Part shown: one piece after another, positions 43,975 to 58,010 of the stretch | How the letters are laid out: each line of letters starts with the position of its first letter | Numbering within the stretch: the first letter of the stretch is position 1 | Assembly (NCBI GenBank): GCA_016584305.1 | Contig: JACEEZ010021693.1 | Coordinates: 24,057-88,056, forward strand | Direction: 5' to 3' | DNA from: Chionoecetes opilio | Taxonomy: Eukaryota; Arthropoda; Malacostraca; Decapoda; Majidae | DNA length: 64,000 nucleotides | The notes under the pieces: generated by a model | The model's database searches: none | Seen by the model: only the letters and a program-made list of their open reading frames with translations | Told to the model about the DNA's origin: nothing | Translations under genes and position numbers: made by a program

Positions 43975-45065
43975 AGTACTGATTCAGCTGTAAAGCGTAG
44001 TTTAAAAATGGAAACTGTTCACTTGGTATAAGTTGGACTCTTAGTAACCGTTTTTTTGGTGCACAGTCATAAGGTCTTTCAATCTGTTCTACCTGGGACT
44101 CTTATAGATTCTAATCATACTCTTCTCTGATAACTTGTATGAATTCTCAGAAATCTTACTTGCATTCCTTAGGAATTCTACCCGAATTTTCACCCTGTTC
44201 TATATTCGAGTGCTTACTAATTTCTTTTCACCATATAACATGCATTCTCTATTAACTTATTTAACTTTGAATCCTTTTATTAAGACAAAGATTCAGTTCA
44301 TTTAATTCATTAATTATTTCAAACCCCATATTTCACTCCTATAACATCATTCGTTAATTCAGTTTTCTATAATCTAAGCTCTTCACTGGTAAGTCCTCTG
44401 CTTTACTCTATAACCATAAGTCCTCTCTTAGAATATTAATAGCTGTTTTGCTTTATGAAAAATACCTTAATTAACGTAGTCCTCATACACATAATCTCGC
44501 TCCTCAATATCTCATTATCTCCAAACTTAATGTCTTCATCTCTTTAACTTTTCCTTTGAAAACACATTGCTTTAAGTTTCTTGCCAGTATTTACTCAGTG
44601 ACAACTAAACGTTTTCGTCGACAGCATAGCCCATTGTGCTGTTTGCCCATTACTCCCTATAACGAATGGTATCATCTGCATAACAAATTAAAATTGAAGT
44701 ACTTTCAATGTCACTAAAGGTTTTCTATCATTCTTGCGACATTTCAAGAACCAGTTCACGGAACCCAAGAATTCAGGCGTTCCATTTCGCACGAAAACCT
44801 GGGTCCGAGGCAAAGCGCGTAGTGACTCAGCAAAACCCGTGAACTTTCTCTACTCACATAGGTGGTGGGTAGCTTGGGTAGAGTTTTCAGTTCATAACAA
44901 ACAATGTCGCCTTGGGCCCTATTTCTCTTATCGTGAAGGGTTTTCCGCATGCACGAGTCGGAGAGGATGTCAGACGGCATAAAAGAGGCATAATGGTGGT
45001 GAGGCCATGCGTTCCCGCGATCTTAAACTTGATATGATCCCTTCACATAGCAGCTAGCTGAATTA
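43975..45065. repeat. Second, degraded copy of 41,885-42,835 (LINE 3' tail plus minus-strand RT relic)
   Basis: GGTTTTTTTGGTGCACAGTC, GAAATCTTACTTGCATT, ACCATATAACATGCA, CCCCATATTTCAC, ACTGGTAAGTCC and CATACACATAATC occur in the same order as in the first copy, with frequent 1-3-base losses. 44,770-45,010 has extra sequence absent from the first copy. Coding content is destroyed. Confidence 0.8.
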
Positions 45066-47600
<2,535 letters not shown>

Positions 47601-47929
47601 AACTTGTTCTCCTCCTTCACTCACTAGCTGATTCTACTCTCGTAATCCTCTCACTGAATGTTGACAAATTATCTACTCGTTATTGCTTCTGTCGATATCA
47701 TCTCCTCTCGACGTTGATAACTTTCTCGTTATCAACTGCCGTTAGCTTCATGGGTATTCGTCTAACTCTTACTCATTTTCTCTGTACAGTCACTCGTAAT
47801 CTTCTATTCCTACACCACTCTTATCGATCTTAATCTCCTTTTCTCTCTCACTCGTTTCTCTTCTATCGTCGTTCAATTCTTCGCCTCGTCTATGTCGTCC
47901 ATCTCTCGCTTTTTTGATTAACAATGCGT
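47601..47929. other. Degenerate C/T-rich non-coding stretch
   Basis: Gradual return from the CT array to mixed sequence before the right arm of F6. Confidence 0.4.
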
Positions 47930-48121
47930 CTGCTCCGAATACACACTGCTGGGAACGCGACACCGGAACGGGGATTATTTATTTCCGCGCTTCTTACAAA
48001 GTCGTGTTTTTACTTAAATAAAGCGTGCAAATTTATTAGTTCTTGTGGTTTAGGTCTTTTGAAAGAACATTCAATATACCTATGCCAAGAAAAATTGGTA
48101 CTGGTCGATCGATTACTTTAA

Positions 48122-48702
48122 ACTTAAAGGGTGGAAGGAAACAGGCGGTAACGTCAAAGCTTCGGCGGACGACCTTTCATCCCCCACACAAAAGAAATTC
48201 CCTAGCACCGCCACTAGCATGCATGCTTAATGTACAATTTTTTTGTCCAATCGACCTGAAATATTGTGCTACACGATTCTTCTACCGCCATGTTGTGTCC
48301 TTCACGTTGCCGTCAGGACATAAGAAGTTGACTGTAATGAAAGACACAGCACGGAGCTTCTTGCATACATTTTTCAATGTAGTTACATTTCCACTACACT
48401 GTGATAGCTCGTCACTGCCTGGTCAAACACTCTCGATCTTTTCTTATAGGCACAAGCAAGGGTCATACATAGACACATATATCGATATCATAACCTAATG
48501 CTGTCTATGGAGAGCCACAGATTATCTTTAATTCTAGATACCCTTGAATAAAAAGCAGATCAGCACAAGTAGAAAATAATATACTGCTACACCCCTTCCT
48601 GTTAAACTTTACTGGGGGGGTTCGGTATCTATGCGAGACGGGAGTGTAAATTACCTGAAGCGAGTGGATCAGACTGTCACTGGCCCATACACACACCAAG
48701 GC
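48122..48702. other. Non-coding interval
   Basis: No gene recognised. The open frame 48,043-48,498 begins inside the F6 arm and has no known domain. Confidence 0.4.
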
Positions 48703-50583
48703 ATACCAAGGATTCCTCTCGTGACTTCTGGCATCTAGCTAATAACATCTCTAACAATTTTTCTTCTTCATCTTTGCCTCCTATGCTTCACCCAGATGGC
48801 TCCACAGCTGTCTCATCTACTTCTAAAGCTGAACTCTTCGCTCAAACCCTTGCAAAAAATACCACTCTGGTTGATGAAGGGCTTGTTCCTCCTTCTCCTC
48901 CACCCTCTGACTATATTATGCCTGTCATTAAGATCCTTCGGAATGATGTTTTCTTTGCCCTTTCTGGCCTAGATCCTCGGAAGGCTTACGGTCCTGACGG
49001 AGTCCCTCCTATTGTTCTCCAAAAACTGTGCTTCTGTGCTTGCACCTTGCCTGGTCAAACTTTTCCGTCTTTGTCTATCTACTTCCACCTTTCCTTCTTG
49101 CTGGAAGTTTGCTCACATCCAACCTGATCCTACGAAGGGTGACCGTTCTAATTCTTCAAACTACCGTCCTATAGCTTTGACTTCCTGCCTTTCTAAAGTT
49201 TTTGAATCTATACTTAATAAGAATATTCTTAAGCATCTATCTGCTCACAATCTTCTAACTGATCGTCAGTACGGTTTCCGTAAAGGGCGATCTACTGGCG
49301 ATCTTCTAGCTTTCCTAACTGAATCTTGGTCATCCTCCTTTAGGGGTTTCGGTGAAACTTTTGCTGTTGCCCTTGACATATCAAAAGCTTTTGATAAAGT
49401 CTGGCACAAGTCTTTAATTTCCAAACTACCCTCATTCGGTTCTCTATCCTTCTCTCTGTACCTTCATCTTAAGTTTCCTTTCAAACCGTTCTATTGCAGC
49501 TACTGTAGACGGACATTGTTCTTCTCCTAAATCTATCAATAGTGGTGTTCCCCAGTGTTCTGTCCTATCACCCACTCTATTTCTATTATTCATTAATGGT
49601 CTTATAAGTCTAACTCAAAGCCCTATCCACTCCTACGCTGATGATTCTACCCTGCATTTTTCAACGTCGTTTATTAGACGTCCAACTCAACAGGAACTAA
49701 GTGATTCACGGAGAGATGCCACCGAGCGCCTAACTTCTGATCTTCCTATAATTTCTGATTGGGACAGAGCAAACCTTGTTTTGTTCAATGCCTCAAAAAC
49801 CCAATTTCTTCACCTATCTACTCGACAAAACCTACCAGATAACTATCCCCTCTTCTTCAATGACACTCAACTGTCTCCTTCTTCTACAATGAACATTCTA
49901 GGACTATCCTTTACTAAAAATCTGAACTGGAAATCTCACATCTCATCTCTTGCTAAAACAGCTTCTAAGAAGTTAGGTGTCCTGTGGCGTCTGCGTCCTT
50001 TTTTTTCTCCCTCCCAGCTGCTTGCTCTCTACAGGGGCCTTATCCGCCCATTTATGGAGTATGTCTCACATGTTTGGGGAGGATCCACTCATACAGCTCT
50101 CCTAAACGGTTGAGTCAAAGCTTTTCGTCCATCAACTCCCTCCTTTGACTGCTGTCTTCAATCTTTAATCACCGCCGAAATGTTGCTTCTCTTGCTCTCT
50201 TCTACCTTTTATTTTCATGCTCCTGCTCTTCTAAACTTGCTAACTGCATCTTCCCCCCCTCCCGCGGCCTCGCTGCACAGACTTTCTACCTTCCATCCTA
50301 TTCTGCCTCTGCCAAATAAAGAGTTAATCATTTTTTTACTTTTTCATCCCTTTCCGGGTAATTTGGGAACTCTTTTCCTTTTTCTTTTTTTCCATTTCCT
50401 ATGATTAAATCTTTTCACAAGAGGAAAAAAGACCCCTCCCACTAATTGGCTCCCCCTCTTTTTATTTTATTCTTTACTATTTTCTTATGGGGCGGGAAAC
50501 TAAGGGACTTTGTGTACCCTTTTTTTGTTGTCCCTTTTGGCCGTTCTTTGTGATGAAATAAAAAAAAAAAAAAAAAAAAAAAT
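48703..50583 (+). pseudogene. Jockey-type LINE: reverse transcriptase and 3' end with poly(A), 5'-truncated
   Basis: Begins KDSSRDFWHLANNISNNF, then LDPRKAYGPDGVPP (RT start). After a one-base shift near 49,015 it reads SNYRPIALTSCLSKVFESIL, DRQYGFRKGRSTGDLLAFLT and VALDISKAFDKVWHKSLISK (motif A). After another shift near 49,430 comes SPTLFLLFINGL and the catalytic YADD at 49,634-49,645, then TQFLHLSTRQNLPD, LSFTKNLNWKSHISSLAKTA and HVWGGSTHTALLNG ending in TGA (50,111). Beyond are degraded C-terminal blocks and a 3'UTR ending in ATAAAA plus poly(A) at about 50,561-50,583. The endonuclease is absent (5' truncation is usual for LINEs). Same family as 19,625-20,455. Confidence 0.92.
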
Positions 50584-51311
50584 AAGGTTAGAAAAAAAAA
50601 GCAAAGGGATCTTAAATATTCATTTTGACCTATTGACGCTAAAACTCATTTTGTCACTTGACCTCAGTCTCACGCTGAAATGACTGTGGTCTCGTTATAT
50701 GTCGCCTTCAATCGATATATAAAACTTTACAAAAATCAGATAGAAAAATACGAAAAAACCCCAAAAAGAACAACCCCGAGAGTCTCGGGGCGTCTCCCCT
50801 TCCTTCCCCCCACCCTTCCAACCCAAATCAGCGCCGTGTGTCGTCGGGTCCCGCTACCATCATGAGTTGCACCCTCGTGCGTTCCTCGTCTGTCCCCTTC
50901 GTACATAACAGCCCCAATCGCGGGGTTCACTTCATCGTATTATCTCTATATATTTCTGCGTCGCCTTCCGGAGACACAAAGGGATCCCTTTGGGAGACGG
51001 GAGAGCTAAAAGGATTTTTTTCTTTTCTTTTTTTTTCACCGTATTTAGACTGGGCTTTTACCGCAGCTGGTTTCGTCTACAATGCGCCAGTGTTGCCGTC
51101 CAAAAATTCAAAACAATTTTCACCTAAAAATATAATCGGGTTCAAATATACTGTTTTCCAAGTAAAACCCACCAACTTTTTTTCCGCAGAAAAACCCAGT
51201 AATTTTGGAGCTTTGAAATATTTTTATATAATAATTAAAAAAAATTCGATGCTAGCCCCGCCAACTCTGCCCCCGAATCCATGAGTTCTGCGATTTAAAA
51301 ATTATCACCAC
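50584..51311. other. Non-coding interval
   Basis: Begins with AT-rich sequence after the poly(A). Open frames 50,680-50,865 and 50,838-51,284 show no known domain. Ends at the terminus of the inverted E1 copy. Confidence 0.4.
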
Positions 51312-51369
51312 CTTGGTCTATATAAATGTCGACTACGCGCAGACTTACACGTCATTTGGGGAATTCTCT

Positions 51370-51497
51370 CTCCCTCCTCTCTCTCCCCTCTCTTCCTCTC
51401 TCTCTCTCTTCTCCTTCTCCCCCTCCTCTCTTCTCCTTCTCTCTCTCTCTCTCTCCTCCTCTCCTCCTCCCTCTCTTTCTCTCTCTCTCTCTCTCTT

Positions 51498-51531
<34 letters not shown>

Positions 51532-51610
51532 TCTCTCTCTCTTTTTCCCCTCCCCTTTTCCTCTCCCCTTCTCTTTTCGTTCTCTCTCCCCCGTTTCTCT
51601 CTCCCTTTCT
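51370..51610. repeat. (CT)n microsatellite, interrupted
   Basis: C/T-only tract with CCTCC interruptions; inverted equivalent of 35,336-35,546. Confidence 0.95.
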
Positions 51611-51759
51611 CCAAATTTAAACGGGAACTAAGTTATTTTTCTTGCAGAAAATGTACTCTCTCTCTCTCTGTATATATAAAAACAGGGTGTCCCAAAGTCG
51701 GGACCAAAAAAAAATCTCATTATTAAAATTTAATTTCACCACCACCTTTTCGTGGTGAC

Positions 51760-52300
51760 CATCAATCGGTGGTTAGTTGGTGTGGTGGTTGGGGGATTGT
51801 GGTTGAGGGTAGTAGTGGGGGGTTAGTGGTGTTTTTTGTTGAGGTGGTGGTTGTGGTTGGGGGTGGTGGTGGTGATGGTGAGGGTGGTGGTGGTGGTGTT
51901 GGGGTGGTGGTGATGGTGGTGGTTGGTGATGGGGGGTGGTGTTGAGGGGGTGGGTGGTGGAAATGGGGGTGGTGGTGGTGGGGATGGGGTTAAAGGGGTG
52001 ATTGGGGGTTGGGGGTTGGTATAGTGGGTTGATGGTGGTGGGGGTGGTGATGGTGGTGCGGGTGATGAGGGTGGTGGGGGTTTGGTGGTGAGGGTGGTGG
52101 GGGGATATGGGGTGTTGATGTGGGGGTATGGTGGGGGGTGGGAGATGGTGGTGGTGTTTGATGGTGGTGTTGATGGGGGTGATGGGGGGTTTTGATGGTG
52201 GTGTTAAAGGGGGGTTTTAAATGTGTTTTTGATGTGGGTTGATGGGGGTGGTGGTGTTGAGGGTATGTTGAAGGGGTTTTTGGGTGGTTTTTGAAAAAGA
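51760..52300. repeat. (GGT/GAT)n array
   Basis: G/T/A triplet tract, inverted equivalent of the CAC/CAT/CAA array at 34,590-35,180, with many G-run expansions. Confidence 0.9.
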
Positions 52301-52779
52301 TTATGTTGGTGGTGTTACTAAAATAAAAAATTTTTTATTAAAAATATGTGTCCAGTTTTGGGGAACTATTAAGTATTTTATATTAATAAGGAAAATTTTA
52401 AAACTTTTATTATTATTATATCAAAAACCCCACCTTAAACACCATTTCCAACCATAAACCCACCACCACCCCCCCCCATCAACACCACCATCAACACACC
52501 TTCTAACTACCATCAACACCACCACCACCCCCACCCCCCTAAACCCCACCTAAACCCCACCTTCATTACTATATATAAATATGCAATAAATCTTTGGGGG
52601 GCATACGCCGGGGGGCGCGTCCCCTCGCCCCCCCCTACGAAGCCCCCCCGGGGGGTCCCACGCCGATTCCCATGCAACTCCTTTCCCATACCAAGCACTC
52701 TCACAAGAAACTCAACTTTCCCAGCCACGAGCCCTTTTGGCGCCCCCTTTTGGGCCCCCTCCACCCGGGTTGTCTCTTA

Positions 52780-54580
52780 CATATCAACCCATTTGGAGGA
52801 TTGGTTTCAAGGGGACGTGCCACTGCCCATATAGCCCCAATTGGCGCTGATGGACTATGTAGGTAATAGGCTTCGTTCAGCTCAGGTGCAACGCTGAGAC
52901 AGTAAACATCCCCAAAGATACCCCCGATTCTGCGAAAACACTTTTTTACCAAAAGGGTTGATTCGTCTCTTCAAGTCACTATTTAGTGTCCATGTCTCAC
53001 AAAACCCTAGAGTAAGACAGGGATCACAAGCACTTGGGGATACGGGTCTTTGTCCTCCTGCACAGGGACCGAAACGCCAAAAATCCCGCTGGCGGGTTAA
53101 AACCGGGTCTATGCCAAAACCCCCGTAAGACTTTTTGACGTGACCCCCCGTCTTATGGGCTGCGCACCAAGGTTTTAAAAATTTCCAAATCTCATGTCCC
53201 CGCCGCACGCATGAACAGAATGTACTCTTCATCTAGTAAAACTCCAAACCCGACCTTGGTCTTGACCGGGGAAAACCTCAAGTCCCCAAAGGGTTTTGCC
53301 CCCTCGTGCAACCCTCGAAGCCATCACCAGACCTCCAACGACTCAGCAAAGTTCTGCTCTCTCAAAACAAATCATGTCCTGGTGTGCGACGGATGCTCCA
53401 CATCACTTTGCCAACCCCTTTTCCAAAACCCTTTTCCCAAATTTTAAAAATGTGGGGGGAAGAGCCCCTTTCCCCACTCCTTTTCCAGGAAAAACTGGTA
53501 CACCGCCCCCACACTTCCCACTCTCAGTCCCGAAAACAGACCATTTATCAAAAAATAGTCCTGCAGGAAAACCCTCGAAGCGCAGAAGACCCAAATGCTC
53601 ACGAGCACTGGAAACGCCTTTTTGAGATCAAAATAGCTGCAAGCATCCCTGTTGAAACTCACGTCGGCGTTTCCCCCGGACCGAAGCGCTAGGATAAAGG
53701 TCCGTTGGACTTTTCCAAAACTGCTGAGGGCTCTGATGCTTCCCAGATACTGCGAATCCGTTCGCAAAAGATGGGGGGAAGCACCTTGCCTGGGGACGCT
53801 GACGTGTAAAAACGCGGTAATTGTTGCAGTCCTACGGTCCCCCTTTTCCCTTTCCAAAAAGGGACGCCCACCCCCTTTTCCAGTCAGGAGGAAGGGTACC
53901 TGATTGCCACCGGCGTCAGGACAGCAGCAACCCGGGGATCATGGCCTCACCCCCCAGCTTTGAGGAGCTCCGCCTGATTTTACAACACCAGTGACTTTCC
54001 ACCCCCAATTTCCCTACAGCCTCTCTTTTCGTCAAGAAGGCGGTTTCGTCAATGGGAGGATGGGCATCCATTGCCTGAAACCCAGTGGTTGAAGCTGCTC
54101 AGTTGGGGGGTCCCCCGTGAGAACTCCCCAAAGTACTCAGCCCAACGAGCCATCTGCCCTCCATGTCCGACACGAGGCGCCATCTGCTGTTCGAATAGCA
54201 CTCGCCGAAAAGGGAATTTGGGAACGGAGTTCTTAGGGCTCGTATGCGGGTCGGGGTTTTTGGGGGGGTTTAAAAATACCTCGCATCCTCAGCGAACTCC
54301 TGACATACCTCCCTTGTCTCTCCCCAGGGGGTTCTAGTCCGGCGTGAAGAGCCCTGTGCGGGCCTGGTTCCACCAGCCGGGCAGCGCGATTTCCTGTTTT
54401 CTCCAGCGTCTCCGTCGAAAAAAAACCAGCCTTGACCTCGGGCCCCCCAATCACCCCTTGCAGTTTGTAAGTTCCCCTTTTGAAGGTATCCCACAGTTTA
54501 ACGGGTTTCCCCGAAGCACCGAGCACATCAAACGATTTGAGACTGCCCGCATCTCATGACCATTCAAGTCCTTCAGTTTC
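52780..54580 (-). pseudogene. Badly degraded LINE reverse transcriptase (same family as 21,179-22,050)
   Basis: Nucleotide blocks shared with the intronic copy appear in order: ATTCGTCTCTTCAAGTCACT, ATTTAGTGTCCATGTCTCAC, AGAGTAAGACAGGGATCACA, TTTGTCCTCCTGCACAGG and CGCACGCATGAACAGA. Farther upstream on the minus strand lie RT motif A (YFDLKKAF, about 53,605-53,630), LALR, and blocks like AELLKAGG and RWAEYFG, which in this family precede the RT. The FADD region (about 53,350-53,365) is destroyed. Differences from the cleaner copy are mostly loss of mixed dinucleotides and growth of homopolymers, suggesting sequence error on top of decay. Confidence 0.75.
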
Positions 54581-55679
54581 CAAGATGAAACACAGTATGG
54601 TTACCCCTTTTAATTTTTTCTGGACTTTACATAAGCTTAAGTTTTAGCAAACAACCAAGTCTGTGATCTGTTCCACAGAACTCAGCACTCCGGTAAAAAA
54701 CCCGCCATTCTGGAGGATCCTCCAAACGGTCTAACGAGGGAGTGGTCGATTCCTTACCCACCCCTCCCGGGATACTATACCATGTCCCGGTGCAGCTCTG
54801 GTCCCCCCCCCTTTTATACCCAAAAACCCTGCAATTCTCAACCTTCTGGAAACCTTAAAATTCAGAACAAGGGGAAAATGTTGTGCTTTGGTACCCGGGG
54901 CCATGGGGGCCAACAATAACTCATGCCATCTCCACAGTTGCCATAATAGCAAAATTTAATCGCCCAAGCAATGAGGGGGGTCCCGAGGGGGAAAACGGTC
55001 TAATACAGAGTCGAGTTTTGGGGCGTAAAAACAATCCCTTCTCTTTTTAGTTTTGCATCCGGTAGGAGCGTACACTGCAAAAAGAGAATGAAAAACCCGA
55101 TTGTTTTCATCCTCACCCGCATTAAAAGCTCATCAACCGGAAATAAACCTCCAAAAAAACTGACGGCTGAGTTTGCTGGAAGCCTTTTAGCTAATCCCCG
55201 TTCACGGGACCATTTTCTCTGCCGGAAACCAGTAGTAGGGGGTAAACCCCCCCGGCTATCTGCCCCCCTGGGGGGGCCTCCCCTGTTTTAGAGAGTCCCC
55301 CCCTAATAAAACCACCCTCAGCCTACTGAAAACTCGCCCCCTAGGAAAAAATAGGATGATCTCGGGAGGTCAGAAACGTTCCACGAGCCCACCCCGAAAA
55401 AACCCCCCCGCAGGTTGATCCGGAGTGGGGTTCGACGGGCAGGCGAGCCCTTTTTCACCGACCCCCCCCCCCCATAAAAAAAGTTGGGCTAGGGGGCCCT
55501 CCACTTGATTTAGATGCGGTTCCCCCAGGGGCCCTTTTGCCCCGCACTCGTCTAGGCCAACCCCCCCCCCTGCTCGGATAGGAAAAGGGGGCGCCCCTGG
55601 TGGGGCCCCCCGGCAAAACCGGGTCGGGGGGCGCGATTAACGCGCCCCCGCCCCCTCTACCCCTAAATAGTTTGGGCTC
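54581..55679. other. Low-fidelity sequence, possibly the 5' part of the LINE
   Basis: Homopolymer-rich. GCCCCCCGG-type runs increase towards 55,600. No domain could be read with confidence. Confidence 0.35.
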
Positions 55680-55870
55680 GTATATATATATATATGTTTT
55701 TTTTTTTAAAAATAATATATATAAAATATATATATATATATATATAAAATAATATTAAAATTATATTATTATAAAATCTATTATAATATAAAATTTATTT
55801 TTATATGTTAAATTCCCCTTTCTTTATTAAAAATAATTAATATATAATATATTTTAATTTTTATTTTTAT
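55680..55870. repeat. A/T-only tract, degenerate (TA)n
   Basis: Corresponds in position to the (TA)n of E1 (34,429-34,534) in the inverted copy. Confidence 0.8.
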
Positions 55871-57499
55871 TTTGAGGGAAATAAGGGTTTAAAGGAAAGT
55901 GGATAATGTGGGGGGTTGGTAGAGGGGGAGGCGGGGTTTTGGTAATGGGGGAGGAGGGGGTGGTGGATGCGGGGGGAGGGGGGTTTGTGGTGGGTTGGGG
56001 GGGAGGGCTTGTGGGGGAAATGGGGGGGGGTTTGGGGGGTTGGGGGGGGGGTTGTGGGGTTTTATGGGGAAAGGAAAAGGGTTTTTTGGTGAATGGGGGG
56101 AGGAGGGTTTTGGTGGATGAGGAGGGGGTTTAAATGGGTTACATGGGAGAAACCAGACACCAGAACCTTTTTGGTTTCCATAGCGAGGTATTTCCCGCTA
56201 CATACTACAAACTACCCAACTTTTGGGAAAAAAGGGGGTTGGGAAAAAATTATCCCATGTCCCAAAAGGGGAAAAGGAACATGGGAAGTTTCAAATGCAA
56301 ATTTATGGGGGATATAAAAATACAAATTTAAAACTACCACTCCCAACTACAACAATCGAAGGGGGGACTAGAAAACAATTCCACTATCAAAAACCCTTTT
56401 TACTTTACAGTGCGCGTAAAGGGGCCCTTTTTTTTGGGGGGAAAGTTTATTGTTTTGGCCCCGGGAAAACCTTTGGGCGGGGGGTAACTTTTTCCCATCG
56501 TTTAAAACGTTTAAAACATTAAAAAAATTTTTACGGAATCGGTGAGCAACTTTTGCCCGGGTTTATTTAAAAAACCTTATTTCTTTTTTGGGGGAAATTT
56601 TTAAGTTGAAAGTCGAATGGGCCCCCTCTTGTTTAATGACATAAAAACCTTTTGGGATTTTAAAAGGGTTTTTCTATCAAGCCCCCAGGGATTCTACGAC
56701 CCTTTTAAGGAAAAATTTTTAATTTTTTTCCAGTCTCTCTTCATTTTATAAATTTCGCAGAGAGGTTTTTTTTGGGTTGTTTGGGTTGGAGGAGGGGGAA
56801 GGGGGAAAGGGGAATTGGAGGAGGAATTGGGGGGTGGGTAGTTGCACACATCTTTCGGTGGTTCGGGGGTTTCCCTTCGAAAACATCTTATTTTCTTACA
56901 TACTTTTTAATATTTTTACACCTTTTACTAAGCTTCCCTTTCCTATTTATCGTTCATTAATTAATTTTTTAAATGATGGGGGTTTTGGAAAATAGGAAAA
57001 ACTATTAAATTAGTTGTAATGGCCGGCTAGTTGCGGGAAAAACAGGAGAAAGCGGAGGTAGAAGTTTATTTTGGAAAGTGGGGGAGTGGGGGTTTGGGGG
57101 GGAGGGGGGAAAGAAAGGGAAAGGGGGTAAAAGGAGTTTATTTTTTATGATATTGACAAATGATAACTTTTAAGAGTAGTAGTAGGGTATTTAGCAAAAA
57201 CTACGAAAAAGGGGGGGAAAAAGGTTTATTTTTGGAAGTGGGGAGGGTGGGGGGGAAAAGTAGGAGAAAACTAGAGGGTGTTAGGGAGTTTATTTTTATT
57301 ATAGCCCCCAAAGCCGCCCCCCGGGCGGCCTTTTTTGGCTAGCTCCTACGGAGGGCAAATTGGGGGGCCCCACCCCCCCCCCCCCCCACCTGTTTTGGTG
57401 ACCCCTTCGGCCCACCAAAACCGGGACTCCCAGATACCCCCCCTTCTAGTTTTTCCCTGAAACAGGGAATGTAAAAATGTATTGTTTTAAAGCCAAACC

Positions 57500-57750
57500 C
57501 TTTTTCCCACCCCCCCAACCCATTCAACCCCAAACCCTTACCCATCACCCCCCCCCCCTTCACTCACCCAACCCATCACCCCCCCCCCCATTCACTCACC
57601 CTTTTCCCCATCCCCACACACCCTTTCACTCACCCCCCCAAATACCCCCCCTTTTCCCTCACCCATCACCCACCCCCCCCCACCCATTCCCCCCCCCATC
57701 ATCCCACACCCATTCCCCCTCCCCCCCCTTCACTCCCCCCAAAAACCCCT
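57500..57750. repeat. C-rich minisatellite (CACTCACCCAACCCATCACC type)
   Basis: Inverted, homopolymer-expanded equivalent of 33,265-33,485. Confidence 0.8.
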
Positions 57751-58010
57751 TCACCCTAAAATTTACACCTACATCAAGGTTTCCCCCCAATTCTCCCCAA
57801 CCCATTTTTTTTCAAAATTCTCGCAAATTTAGGCTGCTAAAAAAAAAAAAAAAAATGGGAAATCATCTCATAATTGGATTTAAAAACCCTTCCCCGGGTT
57901 CGACCTGGTTCCAAAATTATGCCAATGATGGGATTGGGGCACTAGGGGCCCCCCCGCCTATCGGGGACACAAAAACAGACACACACCCTTTTCGTTATAT
58001 TTTTAAATAG

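Noticed and set aside
42799..44031. 410-codon Ser/Leu-rich open frame
   Set aside because: Translation of a degenerate CT array; no signal peptide, domain or splice context.
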